From positions 6,786,501 to 6,850,500 of the forward strand of contig NZ_CP074380.1 in the NCBI RefSeq assembly GCF_022695595.1: 64,000 nt of DNA. The letters run 5' to 3'. Made by a program: the position numbers and the translations under genes. This stretch comes from Streptomyces sp. MST-110588. GTDB taxonomy: Bacteria; Actinomycetota; Actinomycetes; Streptomycetales; Streptomycetaceae. Positions 34,190 through 42,727 of this stretch are shown one piece after another. Within the stretch, counting starts at the first letter, position 1. Every line of letters begins with the position of its first letter. The notes below the pieces were generated by a model. That model saw only the letters and a program-made list of their open reading frames with translations. It made no database searches and was not told where the DNA came from.

Positions 34190-36036
34190 GGAGTACCGGT
34201 GGCCAGGGCACCGGCATACGGGGTGCCCGTGGAACCTCCCGAGTAGGTTCCTCCGTCGGCAGGAGAAGAGGAGGCCCCGCCCGTCGGGGCCTCCTCGCAC
34301 GTCACGGAGAAGCTCACCCGGTCGGACTCCACGCTCACGGGGCTCTTGACCCGTACGCCGATCCGGTCGGTGAGCGTCCCGCCCGCCTCGTACGTCGTCT
34401 CGGTGTGATGGACGGTGACCTTGCCGCTGCCGTGGCCCGTGAACGAGGCGGTCTTCCACGCCGGGTCGGAAGTGCGGCCGGAGTCGGTGATCCAGCGGTA
34501 GACGACCTCGGCCGGGCCGTGGTCGACCCCGATGACGGCGGAGAAGGCCGGGGCCGCGCCGGCGGCCGGCGGGCAGGCGCCCGTATAGCGGTCACGGACC
34601 GCGGTGACGTACACGGTGACGGTGGGGCGGGGCGGCGGCTTGGACGTCGTATTACCGCCGCCTCCGGTGCCGCCGCCGTTCTTTCCTGGCGTACCGCTTC
34701 CGCCGGTGCTCGGTGATCCGGAGTCTTTGCCGCCGCTTCCCGCGCCGCCGCCCGAGGTGCTGGTGCCGCCGCCCCCGGCGGAGCCGCTGTGCGCGCCCTG
34801 CCCGCCCTGCCCGCCGCCCCCGGACCCGTTGACCAGCGCCCAGGCCGTCGCCACCACCGCCAGCAGGGCCAGCACCGCGCCGGCCGCCAGCAGCGCCGGC
34901 CGGCGGCCCCGGCCGCCCGTGTCCCTGCCGCCCGCGCCGGCCTGCCCGGCGGCCCCGGTGCCGCCCTCCGGCGGGAACGCGGCACCGCCCTCGGGCGGCA
35001 CGGCAGGACCGGCCGGACTGTAGGCGGGCCCCGGCGCGGCCACGGTCGGGGTGTAGCCGCCCGCCGGCGGCACCACCACCGTGGGCGGCGCCCCGCCCCC
35101 GGCCACCTCCTCCAGCATGTGCTGAGCCCGGGCCGCCTCCAGCCGCTCCCGTGGGTCCTTGCGCAGCAGACCGTCCAGTACGGGCGTGAGCGGACCGGCA
35201 CGCCGAGGCGGCGGCACCCGCTCGTCGACCACCGCGCGCAACGTGCTGAGCGGAGTGTCCTGCCGGAAGGGTGAGTACCCCTCCACGGCGGCGTACAGGG
35301 TGACACCCAGCGACCACAGGTCCGATTCCGGGCCCGGAGTGCGGCCCAAGGCACGCTCGGGCGCGAGGAATTCGGGCGAACCGACCAGTTCGCCCGTCAT
35401 CGTGAGCGCCGAGGACCCCGCCACCGTCGCGATCCCGAAATCCGTCAGCACCACCCGTCCGTCGTTGGCCAGCAGGACGTTGCCGGGCTTGACATCGCGG
35501 TGCAGCACCCCCGCGGTGTGCGCCACCCGCAGCGCCGCCAGCACCCGGGCGCCGATCGCGGCGGCCCGGGCGGGGGCCATCGGCCCCTCGGCTTCCAGGA
35601 CATCGGCCAGGGACAGGCCGCGGATCAGTTCCATGACGATCCAGGGCCGGCCGCCCGGCGCGGCCCCGCCACCCGGCTCCCCTGCGGCGCCCGTCCCCCC
35701 GCCGGACGCGCCCTCGATCAGTACGTCGTAGACCGTGATCACGTTGGGGTGCGAGATACGGGCCGCGGCCCGGCCCTCCCGCTCCAGACGGGCGTACAGC
35801 AGCCGCTCCTCGGCCTCGGTCAGCGCGCGCGGCGCCCGTACCTCCTTGATGGCGACCTCGCGGTGCAGCAGCTCGTCGCGGGCACGCCACACCACGCCCA
35901 TGCCGCCCCGGCCCAGCTCGTCGATCAGACGGTAACGGCCCGCCAGAACCCGGCCGCCTCCGGAACGTCCGCCTCCGGAACGTCCGCCTTCAGGGCTCCC
36001 GTCCCCGGGACCCCCGCTCATGGAACCCTCGCTCAT
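34159..36036 (-). CDS. Membrane Ser/Thr protein kinase (PknB-like)
   Basis: A 625-residue receptor-type kinase. The kinase domain (about 32-300) has the P-loop ELGRGGMGVVWRA, Lys in VAIKEV, LHRDVKPGNVLL with the catalytic Asp, LTDFGIATV and the APE-like FLAPERAL. One membrane helix (about 375-397) follows a Gly/Pro linker. The outside part is a Gly/Ser-rich stalk and a beta-rich Cys-containing domain ending in Gly/Thr repeats. No PASTA domain is seen. The ATG at 36036 is in context GAGGGGGGCTC. It ends inside the 3' end of the lipase gene. Confidence 0.9.
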   Translation of the reverse strand: MSEGSMSGGPGDGSPEGGRSGGGRSGGGRVLAGRYRLIDELGRGGMGVVWRARDELLHREVAIKEVRAPRALTEAEERLLYARLEREGRAAARISHPNVITVYDVLIEGASGGGTGAAGEPGGGAAPGGRPWIVMELIRGLSLADVLEAEGPMAPARAAAIGARVLAALRVAHTAGVLHRDVKPGNVLLANDGRVVLTDFGIATVAGSSALTMTGELVGSPEFLAPERALGRTPGPESDLWSLGVTLYAAVEGYSPFRQDTPLSTLRAVVDERVPPPRRAGPLTPVLDGLLRKDPRERLEAARAQHMLEEVAGGGAPPTVVVPPAGGYTPTVAAPGPAYSPAGPAVPPEGGAAFPPEGGTGAAGQAGAGGRDTGGRGRRPALLAAGAVLALLAVVATAWALVNGSGGGGQGGQGAHSGSAGGGGTSTSGGGAGSGGKDSGSPSTGGSGTPGKNGGGTGGGGNTTSKPPPRPTVTVYVTAVRDRYTGACPPAAGAAPAFSAVIGVDHGPAEVVYRWITDSGRTSDPAWKTASFTGHGSGKVTVHHTETTYEAGGTLTDRIGVRVKSPVSVESDRVSFSVTCEEAPTGGASSSPADGGTYSGGSTGTPYAGALATGTPYAAERRTGR

Positions 36037-36485
36037 GGACGAGCCCCCCTCGCGACGAGCGATGCGGCGAGCAATTGGGTGCAAACGTACCTCAGCGGAG
36101 CCTGCTTGCCGCCCCTCCAGCAGCGATCCGCGGACGCGGGAGGAGCGCGGAAGACCAGCGCGCGCCCGGTGCCGCGGGCGGAGGGCCGGGCGCGCGGTCC
36201 GGGCACGCGGTTATGGTGGAGCCGGACGGCGGCGGCTGCCGGCGTCCGGCCCGCACGTCCCCGGCCCACCCGCCTCGTGCAACTCGCCCTGTACGGAGTG
36301 TGATCCGGTCGCGGCGCGGGCATGATCCGGGCAGGGTCCGGGCGAGATGCGGACATGATCCGGAATGTGTGCGTCAACCCCCTTGCGGAGCAGGTGAATC
36401 CTGGGACCGGGCTGCACGGGAGTCGCAGGAGGGCTGTAGGGTTACTCTGCCCGGGCCGGGTGCCCTCGTACGGGTGGGGAGAGTC
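36037..36485. other. Divergent intergenic region with GATCCGG repeats
   Basis: This 449-bp region lies between the kinase and the divergent small-protein gene. TGATCCGG occurs at about 36301, 36324 and 36357, the last two inside CATGATCCGG repeats. TAGGGT at 36438-36443 could be the -10 box of the small gene. No gene recognised. Confidence 0.4.
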
Positions 36486-36749
36486 ATGGAACAGATAACA
36501 GTGCGCAGCAGGCCACGCGTGCCTGCCATCAGTTGCCAAAGCAGCGCGTCCAGCGCGCGGCTGGACCGCCATCTCGCGGTGCTGGGCGGGCCTGCCGTCC
36601 CGCGTTGCGAGACGGAGGGCGCGACGTCGCTGATGCAGGAGCTCACTGCTCGTGATCACCTGCACACGACCAAGAGCCTCGGCGCGAGGGTGTCCCTCAT
36701 AGCGCCGCTGCGGATGCTGCGCCGCTCGCTCTTCGGCGGCCGGGGCTGA
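36486..36749 (+). CDS. Small conserved protein of unknown function
   Basis: An 87-residue basic protein (EQITVRSRPRVPAISCQSSA, SARLDRHLAVLGGPAVPRCE, ending RMLRRSLFGGRG). Its regular codon use, the GGGGAG before the ATG at 36486, and an impression of having seen near relatives in other streptomycetes support a real gene. Two Cys lie 38 residues apart. No domain or activity can be assigned. Confidence 0.6.
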   Translation: MEQITVRSRPRVPAISCQSSASSARLDRHLAVLGGPAVPRCETEGATSLMQELTARDHLHTTKSLGARVSLIAPLRMLRRSLFGGRG

Positions 36750-37211
36750 GGGCCTGTCCCGGCTCGCGGGGCCGGACCGGCTGACCGACCCGGCCCGAAG
36801 AGGCTGACCCGGGCCTGAACGGGCCCGGTCCCTCGGACCTCCCACCGCCATGACGCGGCACAGCGCCGATCACCCCTGCCCACCAGGTGTCCCCGGTGCC
36901 ATGCCGCTCCCTTCACCGTCGGCTGCCGCGTTACGGCCGCGCTGTGCCCGCCGCCGGGCCCCGGCCTGCCTTTCGGCTGCCCGCACCATGGATCCCTTCT
37001 CTACGGGCCCTTATCTCCGCGGGCCCTTTCTTCGCGGGCGTGCCTGATCCGCTGACCGCCCCACTGCCTGCCCCCTCCAAGGCAGCCTGCCGCCCACCGA
37101 GACCCGCGCCTGCGCACCCCGGCCCCGGGCGGCAAGGACGTCGCGCGCGCTCATCCGTACGGTTGCCGACGCGGTGCACCCTCCCGGCCCGGGTGCGGCC
37201 CGTCGGCGCGG
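36750..37211. other. Gene-free GC-rich segment with hairpin
   Basis: This 462-bp gap lies between the small-protein stop and the end of the convergent type ISP-like gene. It contains the hairpin at 36809-36828 and several GC-rich inverted repeats. Open frames here are by-products of base composition. Confidence 0.45.
36809..36828. terminator. Hairpin between convergent genes
   Basis: CCGGGCC (36809-36815), a 6-nt loop and GGCCCGG (36822-36828) form a short GC-rich stem 60 bp beyond the small-protein stop. Confidence 0.4.
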
Positions 37212-38660
37212 TCACAGGAGGGCGAACTGGCCCCCGGGCCCTTCCTCGTGGTGGTCGAGGACGGACGCGGGGCGCCGGGCCGCTCCGGATGGGGGCAGTA
37301 CGCCCGCCGCCCGCAGCTCCGCCGCCTCGATCCGCGGGGCCCTTGAGACCGCGCGGGCCAACGCCTCGCGGCGGGGACGGAGTTCGGCCTCCAGGGCCAG
37401 CACCGTGATCAGTTCCAGCAGCTCCGAGGTCCATTCCTGCGGCCAGGCCGCGGGACGTACCGCCTCCAGCGTGCCCGGCTCGGGGGCGTCCGGCCCCGTT
37501 CCTGATCCCGTTCCTGACCCCGTCCCTGACCCCGGCCCAGCGCCCGCCCCCGACTCAGGTCCCGGCTCCGCGCAGCGGACACCGCGCCGCCCGAACCACG
37601 CCTCCAGTACCCGTACGCCGCCCGCGCGGTGGTCCCAGGCCCCGGCGGGTACCGGCGAGATCCGGCCGCTCCCCCCGATGAGCAGCGCCTCTTCCTGCGG
37701 GTCGTAGGACACCGTGTCCGGCAGGCCCCGGGAGGGGAGCGCGGCCCGTACGTACGGGCGGCGGCCTCCGGGCATCCGAGGGCGTCCGCCGCCCGCGTCC
37801 GTGCCCGTACCGCCCAGGCCGCCCGCGCCCGCCCCCGTACCACCCGCGCCGTCCCCGCCCGTCCCGCCCGCGCCCCGCAGGCCGCGCGTGTGCAGCCACA
37901 GCAGCCGCCGGCCCAGCTCCACACCCGCCGCCCATACCTCGGGATCCGCGGTCAGCGGCACGGCACAGCCAAGCTCCCCTCCGGCCCGCGCCGCCCTCCC
38001 CGCTCCCTGCGGATGGCCGGCGCACGCGGCCGTCCAGGCCAGGACGTCCTGCGGCCCGGCCGAGCGGCCCAGGCGCCGGGCGAGCAGCGTGAGCAGGCCC
38101 GGAGCGAGGTTGGGCTCGCAGCCGCCGGGCCGCCGGTACAGGGGCCTGATGCGCCCGGGCCGGCCGGCCGGGGAGCGCCCGTCCGGCAGCAGCGCGGAGG
38201 CGATGACCGCGGGTCCGTCCCCCGGTGGGACGTACGCCTGCTCGACCAGGAAGATCTGCCGCTCGTCCGCGACCCGCCACAGCTCCGGACGGGCGCAGTC
38301 GATCAGCCGGTGGTCCGGCAGCAGCCACTGCTGGTCGTACGCGCCGTGCAGCACCCGTACGGGCTCAGGGCACGGGCCCGCGGCGTGCGCCAGCCGCCCG
38401 GTCGGGGTGCGCTGTCCGGGCAGTTGGGCGACGGCGCTCAGCGGCGTACGGGCCCGGGTGACCCGGAAGAGCCGCTCGCGCGCGGCGTCGTCACCGGCTC
38501 GCAGCAGCGCCTCCCAGCGGGCCCGCAGCGTACGGGCGTCCGGGGCCATGACCCACGCCCGGCCGAGCCGCAGCGGGGCGACGGACCAGGGCATCAGATC
38601 GTCCAGCCGTGGTGCCCCCGAGAGCGCGGTGCCGCCGTCCGCGGTCTGTGTCGCCGTCAC
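37212..38660 (-). CDS. Orphan protein like the C-terminal domain of type ISP restriction-modification enzymes
   Basis: A 482-residue protein. PRLDDLMPWSVAPLRLGRAW, ARTPLSAVAQLPGQ, GAYDQQWLLPDHRLIDCARP, EQAYVPPGDGPAVIASALLP and AAWPQEWTSELLELITVLAL match what is annotated in actinomycetes as type ISP restriction/modification enzyme. Helicase, nuclease and methylase motifs (Walker A, NPPY, PD-ExK) are all absent. Two Gly/Thr-rich insertions lie near residues 265-290 and 395-410. The GTG at 38660 has GGGAGGACG upstream. No partner subunit is nearby. DNA-target binding is a guess from the homologous region. Confidence 0.7.
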   Translation of the reverse strand: MTATQTADGGTALSGAPRLDDLMPWSVAPLRLGRAWVMAPDARTLRARWEALLRAGDDAARERLFRVTRARTPLSAVAQLPGQRTPTGRLAHAAGPCPEPVRVLHGAYDQQWLLPDHRLIDCARPELWRVADERQIFLVEQAYVPPGDGPAVIASALLPDGRSPAGRPGRIRPLYRRPGGCEPNLAPGLLTLLARRLGRSAGPQDVLAWTAACAGHPQGAGRAARAGGELGCAVPLTADPEVWAAGVELGRRLLWLHTRGLRGAGGTGGDGAGGTGAGAGGLGGTGTDAGGGRPRMPGGRRPYVRAALPSRGLPDTVSYDPQEEALLIGGSGRISPVPAGAWDHRAGGVRVLEAWFGRRGVRCAEPGPESGAGAGPGSGTGSGTGSGTGPDAPEPGTLEAVRPAAWPQEWTSELLELITVLALEAELRPRREALARAVSRAPRIEAAELRAAGVLPPSGAARRPASVLDHHEEGPGGQFALL

Positions 38661-38862
38661 GCGGTCGTCCTCCCTGGACGTTCGGTTCGCTGCGGGCATG
38701 GTAGCCGCGCCCGCCGGGACCGGCCCGGGCCCGCCCGGCACCCGGGCCGCCGCGGGCCTGTCCCCGGCCCGCGGCGTCCGGGAGGCGGTCTTCCGCCCGT
38801 TGATCACCCTCGGTACGGTCCTCGCCGTGCCCCGCGTCCCCAGGAAGGACGGTCCTGCCGTC

Positions 38863-40224
38863 ATGACGCAGACCTCTCGCACCGACGCACGGGTCGCGGC
38901 ACGGCTGGACCGCCTGCCGCCGTCCCGCTGGCACCGCCGCCTGACCCGCGTCGTCGGCATCGGCGCCTTCTTCGACCTCTACGAGATCTTCCTCGGCGGG
39001 GTGCTGGGCGCGGTGCTCGCCGAGCGCTGGCAACTCGGCCACACCGCCAGGTCCTGGGTCATCGCCTCCGCGTTCCTGGGGATGTTCGTCGGCGCCAACC
39101 TGCTGTCCGTACTGGCCGACCGCTTCGGGCGGCGCCGGATGTTCCTGGTCAACCTGGCCGTGTACTCCCTGTTCTCCCTGCTCTGCGCCTTCGCCCCGGA
39201 CGTACGCTGGCTGATCGCCCTGCGCTTCCTGTCCGGTCTGGGGCTGGGCGCCGAACTCGTCCTGGTCGACACCTATCTCGCCGAGTTCCTGCCGCGCGCG
39301 GTACGCGGCCGGTACCTCGCGCACGCCTACACGCTGGGGTTCCTCGGCGTTCCCGTCGCCGCCTTCGCCGGCGCGCGCCTGGTGGCCTCGCGCGACATCC
39401 TGGGCGTCGAGGGGTGGCGCTGGCTGCTGGTCGGCGGGGCGCTGGGGGCCGCCTTCATCCAGCTCATGCGCTCCCGGCTGCCGGAGTCACCGCGCTGGCT
39501 GACCGTGCACGGCCGGGAGGAGGATGCGGCGCGGATCGTCGCGGGGATCGAGGAACGGGTGGCCCGGGAGACCGGCGGGAGCCTGCCGTCGGTGGCCGAG
39601 ACCCGGACCGTACCGGAGCGCCGTGTTCCGCTGGGGGAGATGTTCCGGGGCGAGCACCGGCGGCGCACCGTCATGTGGTGGATCTTCCAGGTCCTCCAGA
39701 CCGTCGGCTACTACGGCTTCGGCTCGCTGGCGCCGGTCGTCCTGGCCGCCAAGGGGCACACCGTCACCGCCTCCCTCGGCTACGCCGCGCTCAGCTTCTG
39801 CGGCTACCCGATCGGGTCGGCGCTGTCCGTACCGCTCATCGACCGGATCGAGCGCAAGACGCTGATCATCGCCTCGGCACTGGGCATCGCGGTCTGCGGC
39901 CTGGCCTTCGGCTTCGCCGGCGCCACCGTACCGATCGTGATTGCGGGGCTCGCGCTGACCGTGTGCAGCAATGTCTTCTCCAACGCCTTCCACGTCTACC
40001 AGACCGAGATCTTCCCGACCGGTCTGCGCAGCAGCGCCATCGGCATCGCCTACTCGCTCTCCCGGCTGACGACGGTGATACTGCCCTTCGTCGCGCTCGG
40101 CGTGCTGGTGCGGCTGGGGCCGGCCGCGGTGTTCGTGGGCTCGGCGGGCCTGATGGTGCTGCTGTGCCTGAACGTGGCGCTGCTGGGGCCGCGTACGACG
40201 GGACGCAGCCTGGAGCGCATATGA
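38863..40224 (+). CDS. MFS transporter, sugar/aromatic-acid type
   Basis: A 453-residue carrier with 12 membrane helices. The helix 2-3 loop is LLSVLADRFGRRRMFLVN and the 6-7 region has LPESPRWLTVHGREEDAARI, the signature of the sugar-porter/AAHS branch. GFFDLYE-like IGAFFDLYEIFLGG in helix 1 suggests an organic-acid or aromatic-acid substrate. The start at 38863 has AGGAAGG about 12 nt upstream. It lies convergent to the GntR gene next to homogentisate dioxygenase, so transport of an aromatic acid is plausible but unproven. Confidence 0.88.
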   Translation: MTQTSRTDARVAARLDRLPPSRWHRRLTRVVGIGAFFDLYEIFLGGVLGAVLAERWQLGHTARSWVIASAFLGMFVGANLLSVLADRFGRRRMFLVNLAVYSLFSLLCAFAPDVRWLIALRFLSGLGLGAELVLVDTYLAEFLPRAVRGRYLAHAYTLGFLGVPVAAFAGARLVASRDILGVEGWRWLLVGGALGAAFIQLMRSRLPESPRWLTVHGREEDAARIVAGIEERVARETGGSLPSVAETRTVPERRVPLGEMFRGEHRRRTVMWWIFQVLQTVGYYGFGSLAPVVLAAKGHTVTASLGYAALSFCGYPIGSALSVPLIDRIERKTLIIASALGIAVCGLAFGFAGATVPIVIAGLALTVCSNVFSNAFHVYQTEIFPTGLRSSAIGIAYSLSRLTTVILPFVALGVLVRLGPAAVFVGSAGLMVLLCLNVALLGPRTTGRSLERI

Positions 40225-40247
40225 GGCGCGCGGTGCCCACGGCCCCC

Positions 40248-40299
40248 ACCGCGTGCCACAGCCCCGCACCGCATGCCACAGCCCCGCACCGCGTGCGGG
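40248..40299. repeat. 20-bp tandem repeat between convergent genes
   Basis: ACCGCRTGCCACAGCCCCGC is repeated at 40248-40267 and 40268-40287, with a partial third copy. It lies between the MFS stop and the true end of the GntR gene. Confidence 0.7.
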
Positions 40300-40304
40300 A
40301 GTTC

Positions 40305-41053
40305 TCAGTGCGCGTCGAGGGTGACCGTGAAGGAGAAACGGTCCCCCGGTAGTGGATGCGCGCCACGTCCACCGCCCGCCCCTCCTCGTCGTACGTGATC
40401 CCCGTGTAGTGCAGGATCGGGCTGAGCAGCGGCACCTGGAGGAGCCGGACCGTCTCCGGGTCGGCCAGCCGCGCCTCGACCGTGTCGGTGATCCGGCTGA
40501 TCCGTACGCCCACCACGTCCCGCAGCACCTTCGTCATCGGCCAGCGCTCCAGATCCGCCGGGTCGATCCGGCCCGCGAGTTCGGGGCGCAGGAAGTTGCG
40601 CGCGTGGTTCGTCGGCTCACCGGTTTTCTCGTCGCTGCGCAGCCGGTCGTACGTGGCCACCTCGGACAGGTCCGGGAAGTGCTCGGCCAGCTCGGTGGGC
40701 ACCGGCGCGGTGCGGTGATCCAGCAGGACGGTGCGCATACCGGACTGCTGGGCCACGATCGCGTCCACCGAGCCGAGCAGCCGTACCGGCGCGCCGCGCC
40801 GCGCGTCCGGCTCGATGAACGTGCCGCGCCGGCGGTGCCGGGTGATCAGGCCCTCGCTCTCCAGCTCCTTGAGCGCCTGCCGCATGGTCAGCACGCTCAC
40901 GCCGTAGTGGGCGGCGAGGGCGTCCTCGGTCGGCAGCCGCAGCGGCGCCTCCGGTGAGCGCCCCAGTATGGAGGCGCGCAACGACTGCGAGACCTGGTAC
41001 CACAGCGGCAGCTTGCGGTTCAGGGCCAGCGAGTCGGGAGCGAAGGTCGTCAC
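40305..41053 (-). pseudogene. GntR-family regulator (HutC/UTRA type) with a one-base frameshift near its end
   Basis: About 249 residues if repaired. The N-terminal winged helix (PLWYQVSQSLRASILGRSPE, LPTEDALAAHYGVSVLTMRQ, GLITRHRRRGTF) and the UTRA effector domain (VATYDRLRSDEKTGEPTNHA to GRAVDVARIHYRG) are intact. At 40343-40347 a run of five C (five G on the coding strand) is one base short: with six G the protein would end DRFSFTVTLDAH and stop at 40305, as expected for the family. As written, the frame runs on to 39866 through the MFS gene. GTG 41053 is the likely start. It could be a sequencing error, and function may persist since only about 12 residues change. Confidence 0.75.
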
Positions 41054-41090
41054 GGCTGCGTACCCCACAGACTCTACGGATCCACCGGCT

Positions 41091-42455
41091 TCACGGACGG
41101 AAATGCCGCTCCAGACCCTGCCATACGTCGTCGTAGCGGCGCTGCAGGTGGTCCCCGGCCAGCGCCTGGCCGGTGAGCGTCAGCGGCCAGCGCGTCTCGA
41201 ACATGAACGCCAGCCCGTCGTCCACCTTCTGCGGCACGAGCTCGGCCGCGCTCGCCCGGTCGAAGGTCTCCCGGTCGGGGCCGTGCGCGGACATCATGTT
41301 GTGCAGCGAGCCGCCGCCCGGCACGAAGCCGTCCCGCCCGCCCTGCTTCGCGTCGTACGCGCCCTCGATCAGACCCATGTACTCGGTCATGACGTTGCGG
41401 TGGAAATAGGGCGGACGGAACGTGTCCTCGCCGACCAGCCAGCGCGGCGCGAAGACCACGAAGTCCACACCCGCCAGCCCCGGGGTGTCCGACGGGGCGG
41501 TCAGGACCGTGAAGACGGACGGGTCGGGATGGTCATAGCTGATCGAGCCGATGACGTTGAAACGGCGCAGGTCATAGACGTACGGGACATGGTTGCCGTG
41601 CCAGGCCACCACGTCCAGCGGCGAGTGGTCGTACGTGGCCGTCCAGAGGTTGCCGCAGAACTTGTTGACGACCTCGAAGGGCTCCTCGACGTCCTCGTAC
41701 GCGGCGACCGGCGCGAGGAAGTCCCGCGCGTTGGCCAGTCCGTTGGCGCCGATCGGGCCGAGGTCGGGGAGCTGGAAGGGCTGCCCGTAGTTCTCGCAGA
41801 CATAGCCGCGGGCGCTGTCCGCCAGCAGTTCGACGCGGAACCGCACGCCGCGGGGGATCAGTGCGACATGGCCGGGCTCGGCGCGCAGCAGGCCCAGTTC
41901 CGTACGCAGCAGCAGCCCGCCCCGCTCGGGGACGATCAGCAGTTCGCCGTCCGCGTTGCTGAACACCCGCCGCTCCATGGAGGAGTTGGCGTGATACAGG
42001 TGCACGGCCATGCCCGAGCGCTGGGTGATGTCGCCGTTGCCGCCGAGCGTCCACAGGCCGTCGAGGAAGTCGACGGGGCCGGAGGGCTCGGGCAGCGGGT
42101 TCCAGCGCAGCCGGTTGGGGTCGGGGGTGGTCTCGGTGAAGGGCGCGCCGCGCAGCGCGCCGTTGCCGGTCCGTACGAACGGGGGGTGGGCTGCGGAGGG
42201 GCGGATGCGGTACAGCCAGGAGCGGCGGTTGCGGGCGCGCGGCTCGGTGAACGCCGTACCGCTGAGCTGCTCCGCGTACAGGCCCAAGGGGGCGCGCTGG
42301 GGTGCGTTGCGGCCGACCGGCAGTGCGCCGGGGACGGCTTCGGAGCTGTGCTCGTTGCCGAATCCGGGGGAGTAGGCCAGCCCTTCGGCCGTCTTCCTCG
42401 CCTGCTCGCCGGCCGTGCCCTGATCCGTACCCGTGCCTTTGTCCGTACCTGTCAT
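41091..42455 (-). CDS. hmgA: Homogentisate 1,2-dioxygenase
   Basis: A 454-residue iron dioxygenase that opens homogentisate to maleylacetoacetate in tyrosine/phenylalanine breakdown. It is full length. [20 protein letters not shown] at the N-terminus, [34 protein letters not shown], and the iron site [11 protein letters not shown] plus [12 protein letters not shown] are diagnostic. The ATG at 42455 has GGGAG upstream. The gene stands between a GntR regulator gene and a CitMHS carrier gene; no fumarylacetoacetase is in this window. A promoter with an overlapping palindrome precedes it. Confidence 0.96.
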   Translation of the reverse strand: MTGTDKGTGTDQGTAGEQARKTAEGLAYSPGFGNEHSSEAVPGALPVGRNAPQRAPLGLYAEQLSGTAFTEPRARNRRSWLYRIRPSAAHPPFVRTGNGALRGAPFTETTPDPNRLRWNPLPEPSGPVDFLDGLWTLGGNGDITQRSGMAVHLYHANSSMERRVFSNADGELLIVPERGGLLLRTELGLLRAEPGHVALIPRGVRFRVELLADSARGYVCENYGQPFQLPDLGPIGANGLANARDFLAPVAAYEDVEEPFEVVNKFCGNLWTATYDHSPLDVVAWHGNHVPYVYDLRRFNVIGSISYDHPDPSVFTVLTAPSDTPGLAGVDFVVFAPRWLVGEDTFRPPYFHRNVMTEYMGLIEGAYDAKQGGRDGFVPGGGSLHNMMSAHGPDRETFDRASAAELVPQKVDDGLAFMFETRWPLTLTGQALAGDHLQRRYDDVWQGLERHFRP

Positions 42456-42483
42456 CGCGTGCTCCCGCCGCTCAAGGAATCCG

Positions 42484-42525
42484 AATCCTATGCAGGACAT
42501 TAGGATTGTGGCTCCGGCGCGTCAA
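42484..42525 (-). promoter_or_regulatory. hmgA promoter with overlapping palindromic operator
   Basis: On the minus strand TTGACG (42520-42525), a 17-bp spacer and TAATGT (42497-42502) form a good -35/-10 pair, placing transcription start near 42490, 35 nt before the ATG. AATCCTA-N10-TAGGATT (42484-42507), a perfect inverted repeat, covers the -10 and start site, ideal for a repressor. The binding protein is unknown; the adjacent GntR regulator is one candidate. Confidence 0.7.
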
Positions 42526-42727
42526 CGGGTCGGCGGTGCCGTGGTGCGCCTTCCGGCCAGACGCCGACTGCCGGCCGTTGCGTGCCGTCCGTCGCCCCTT
42601 CCTCCGTGACCTCGCCTTTTGCTCGTATTGCTCACGCGTCAAGACCTTGTTGGAGGAAAGTTCACACACCTAACGTCACCTCGACCGCCGTCCCCGGTGG
42701 GTGTTCAAAGGCGAACGTGAGGTACCC

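Noticed and set aside
37212..38660. A restriction-modification or anti-phage island around the type ISP-like gene
   Set aside because: Neighbours are a small unknown protein, an MFS carrier and a GntR regulator; no methylase, nuclease, helicase or defence gene is near.
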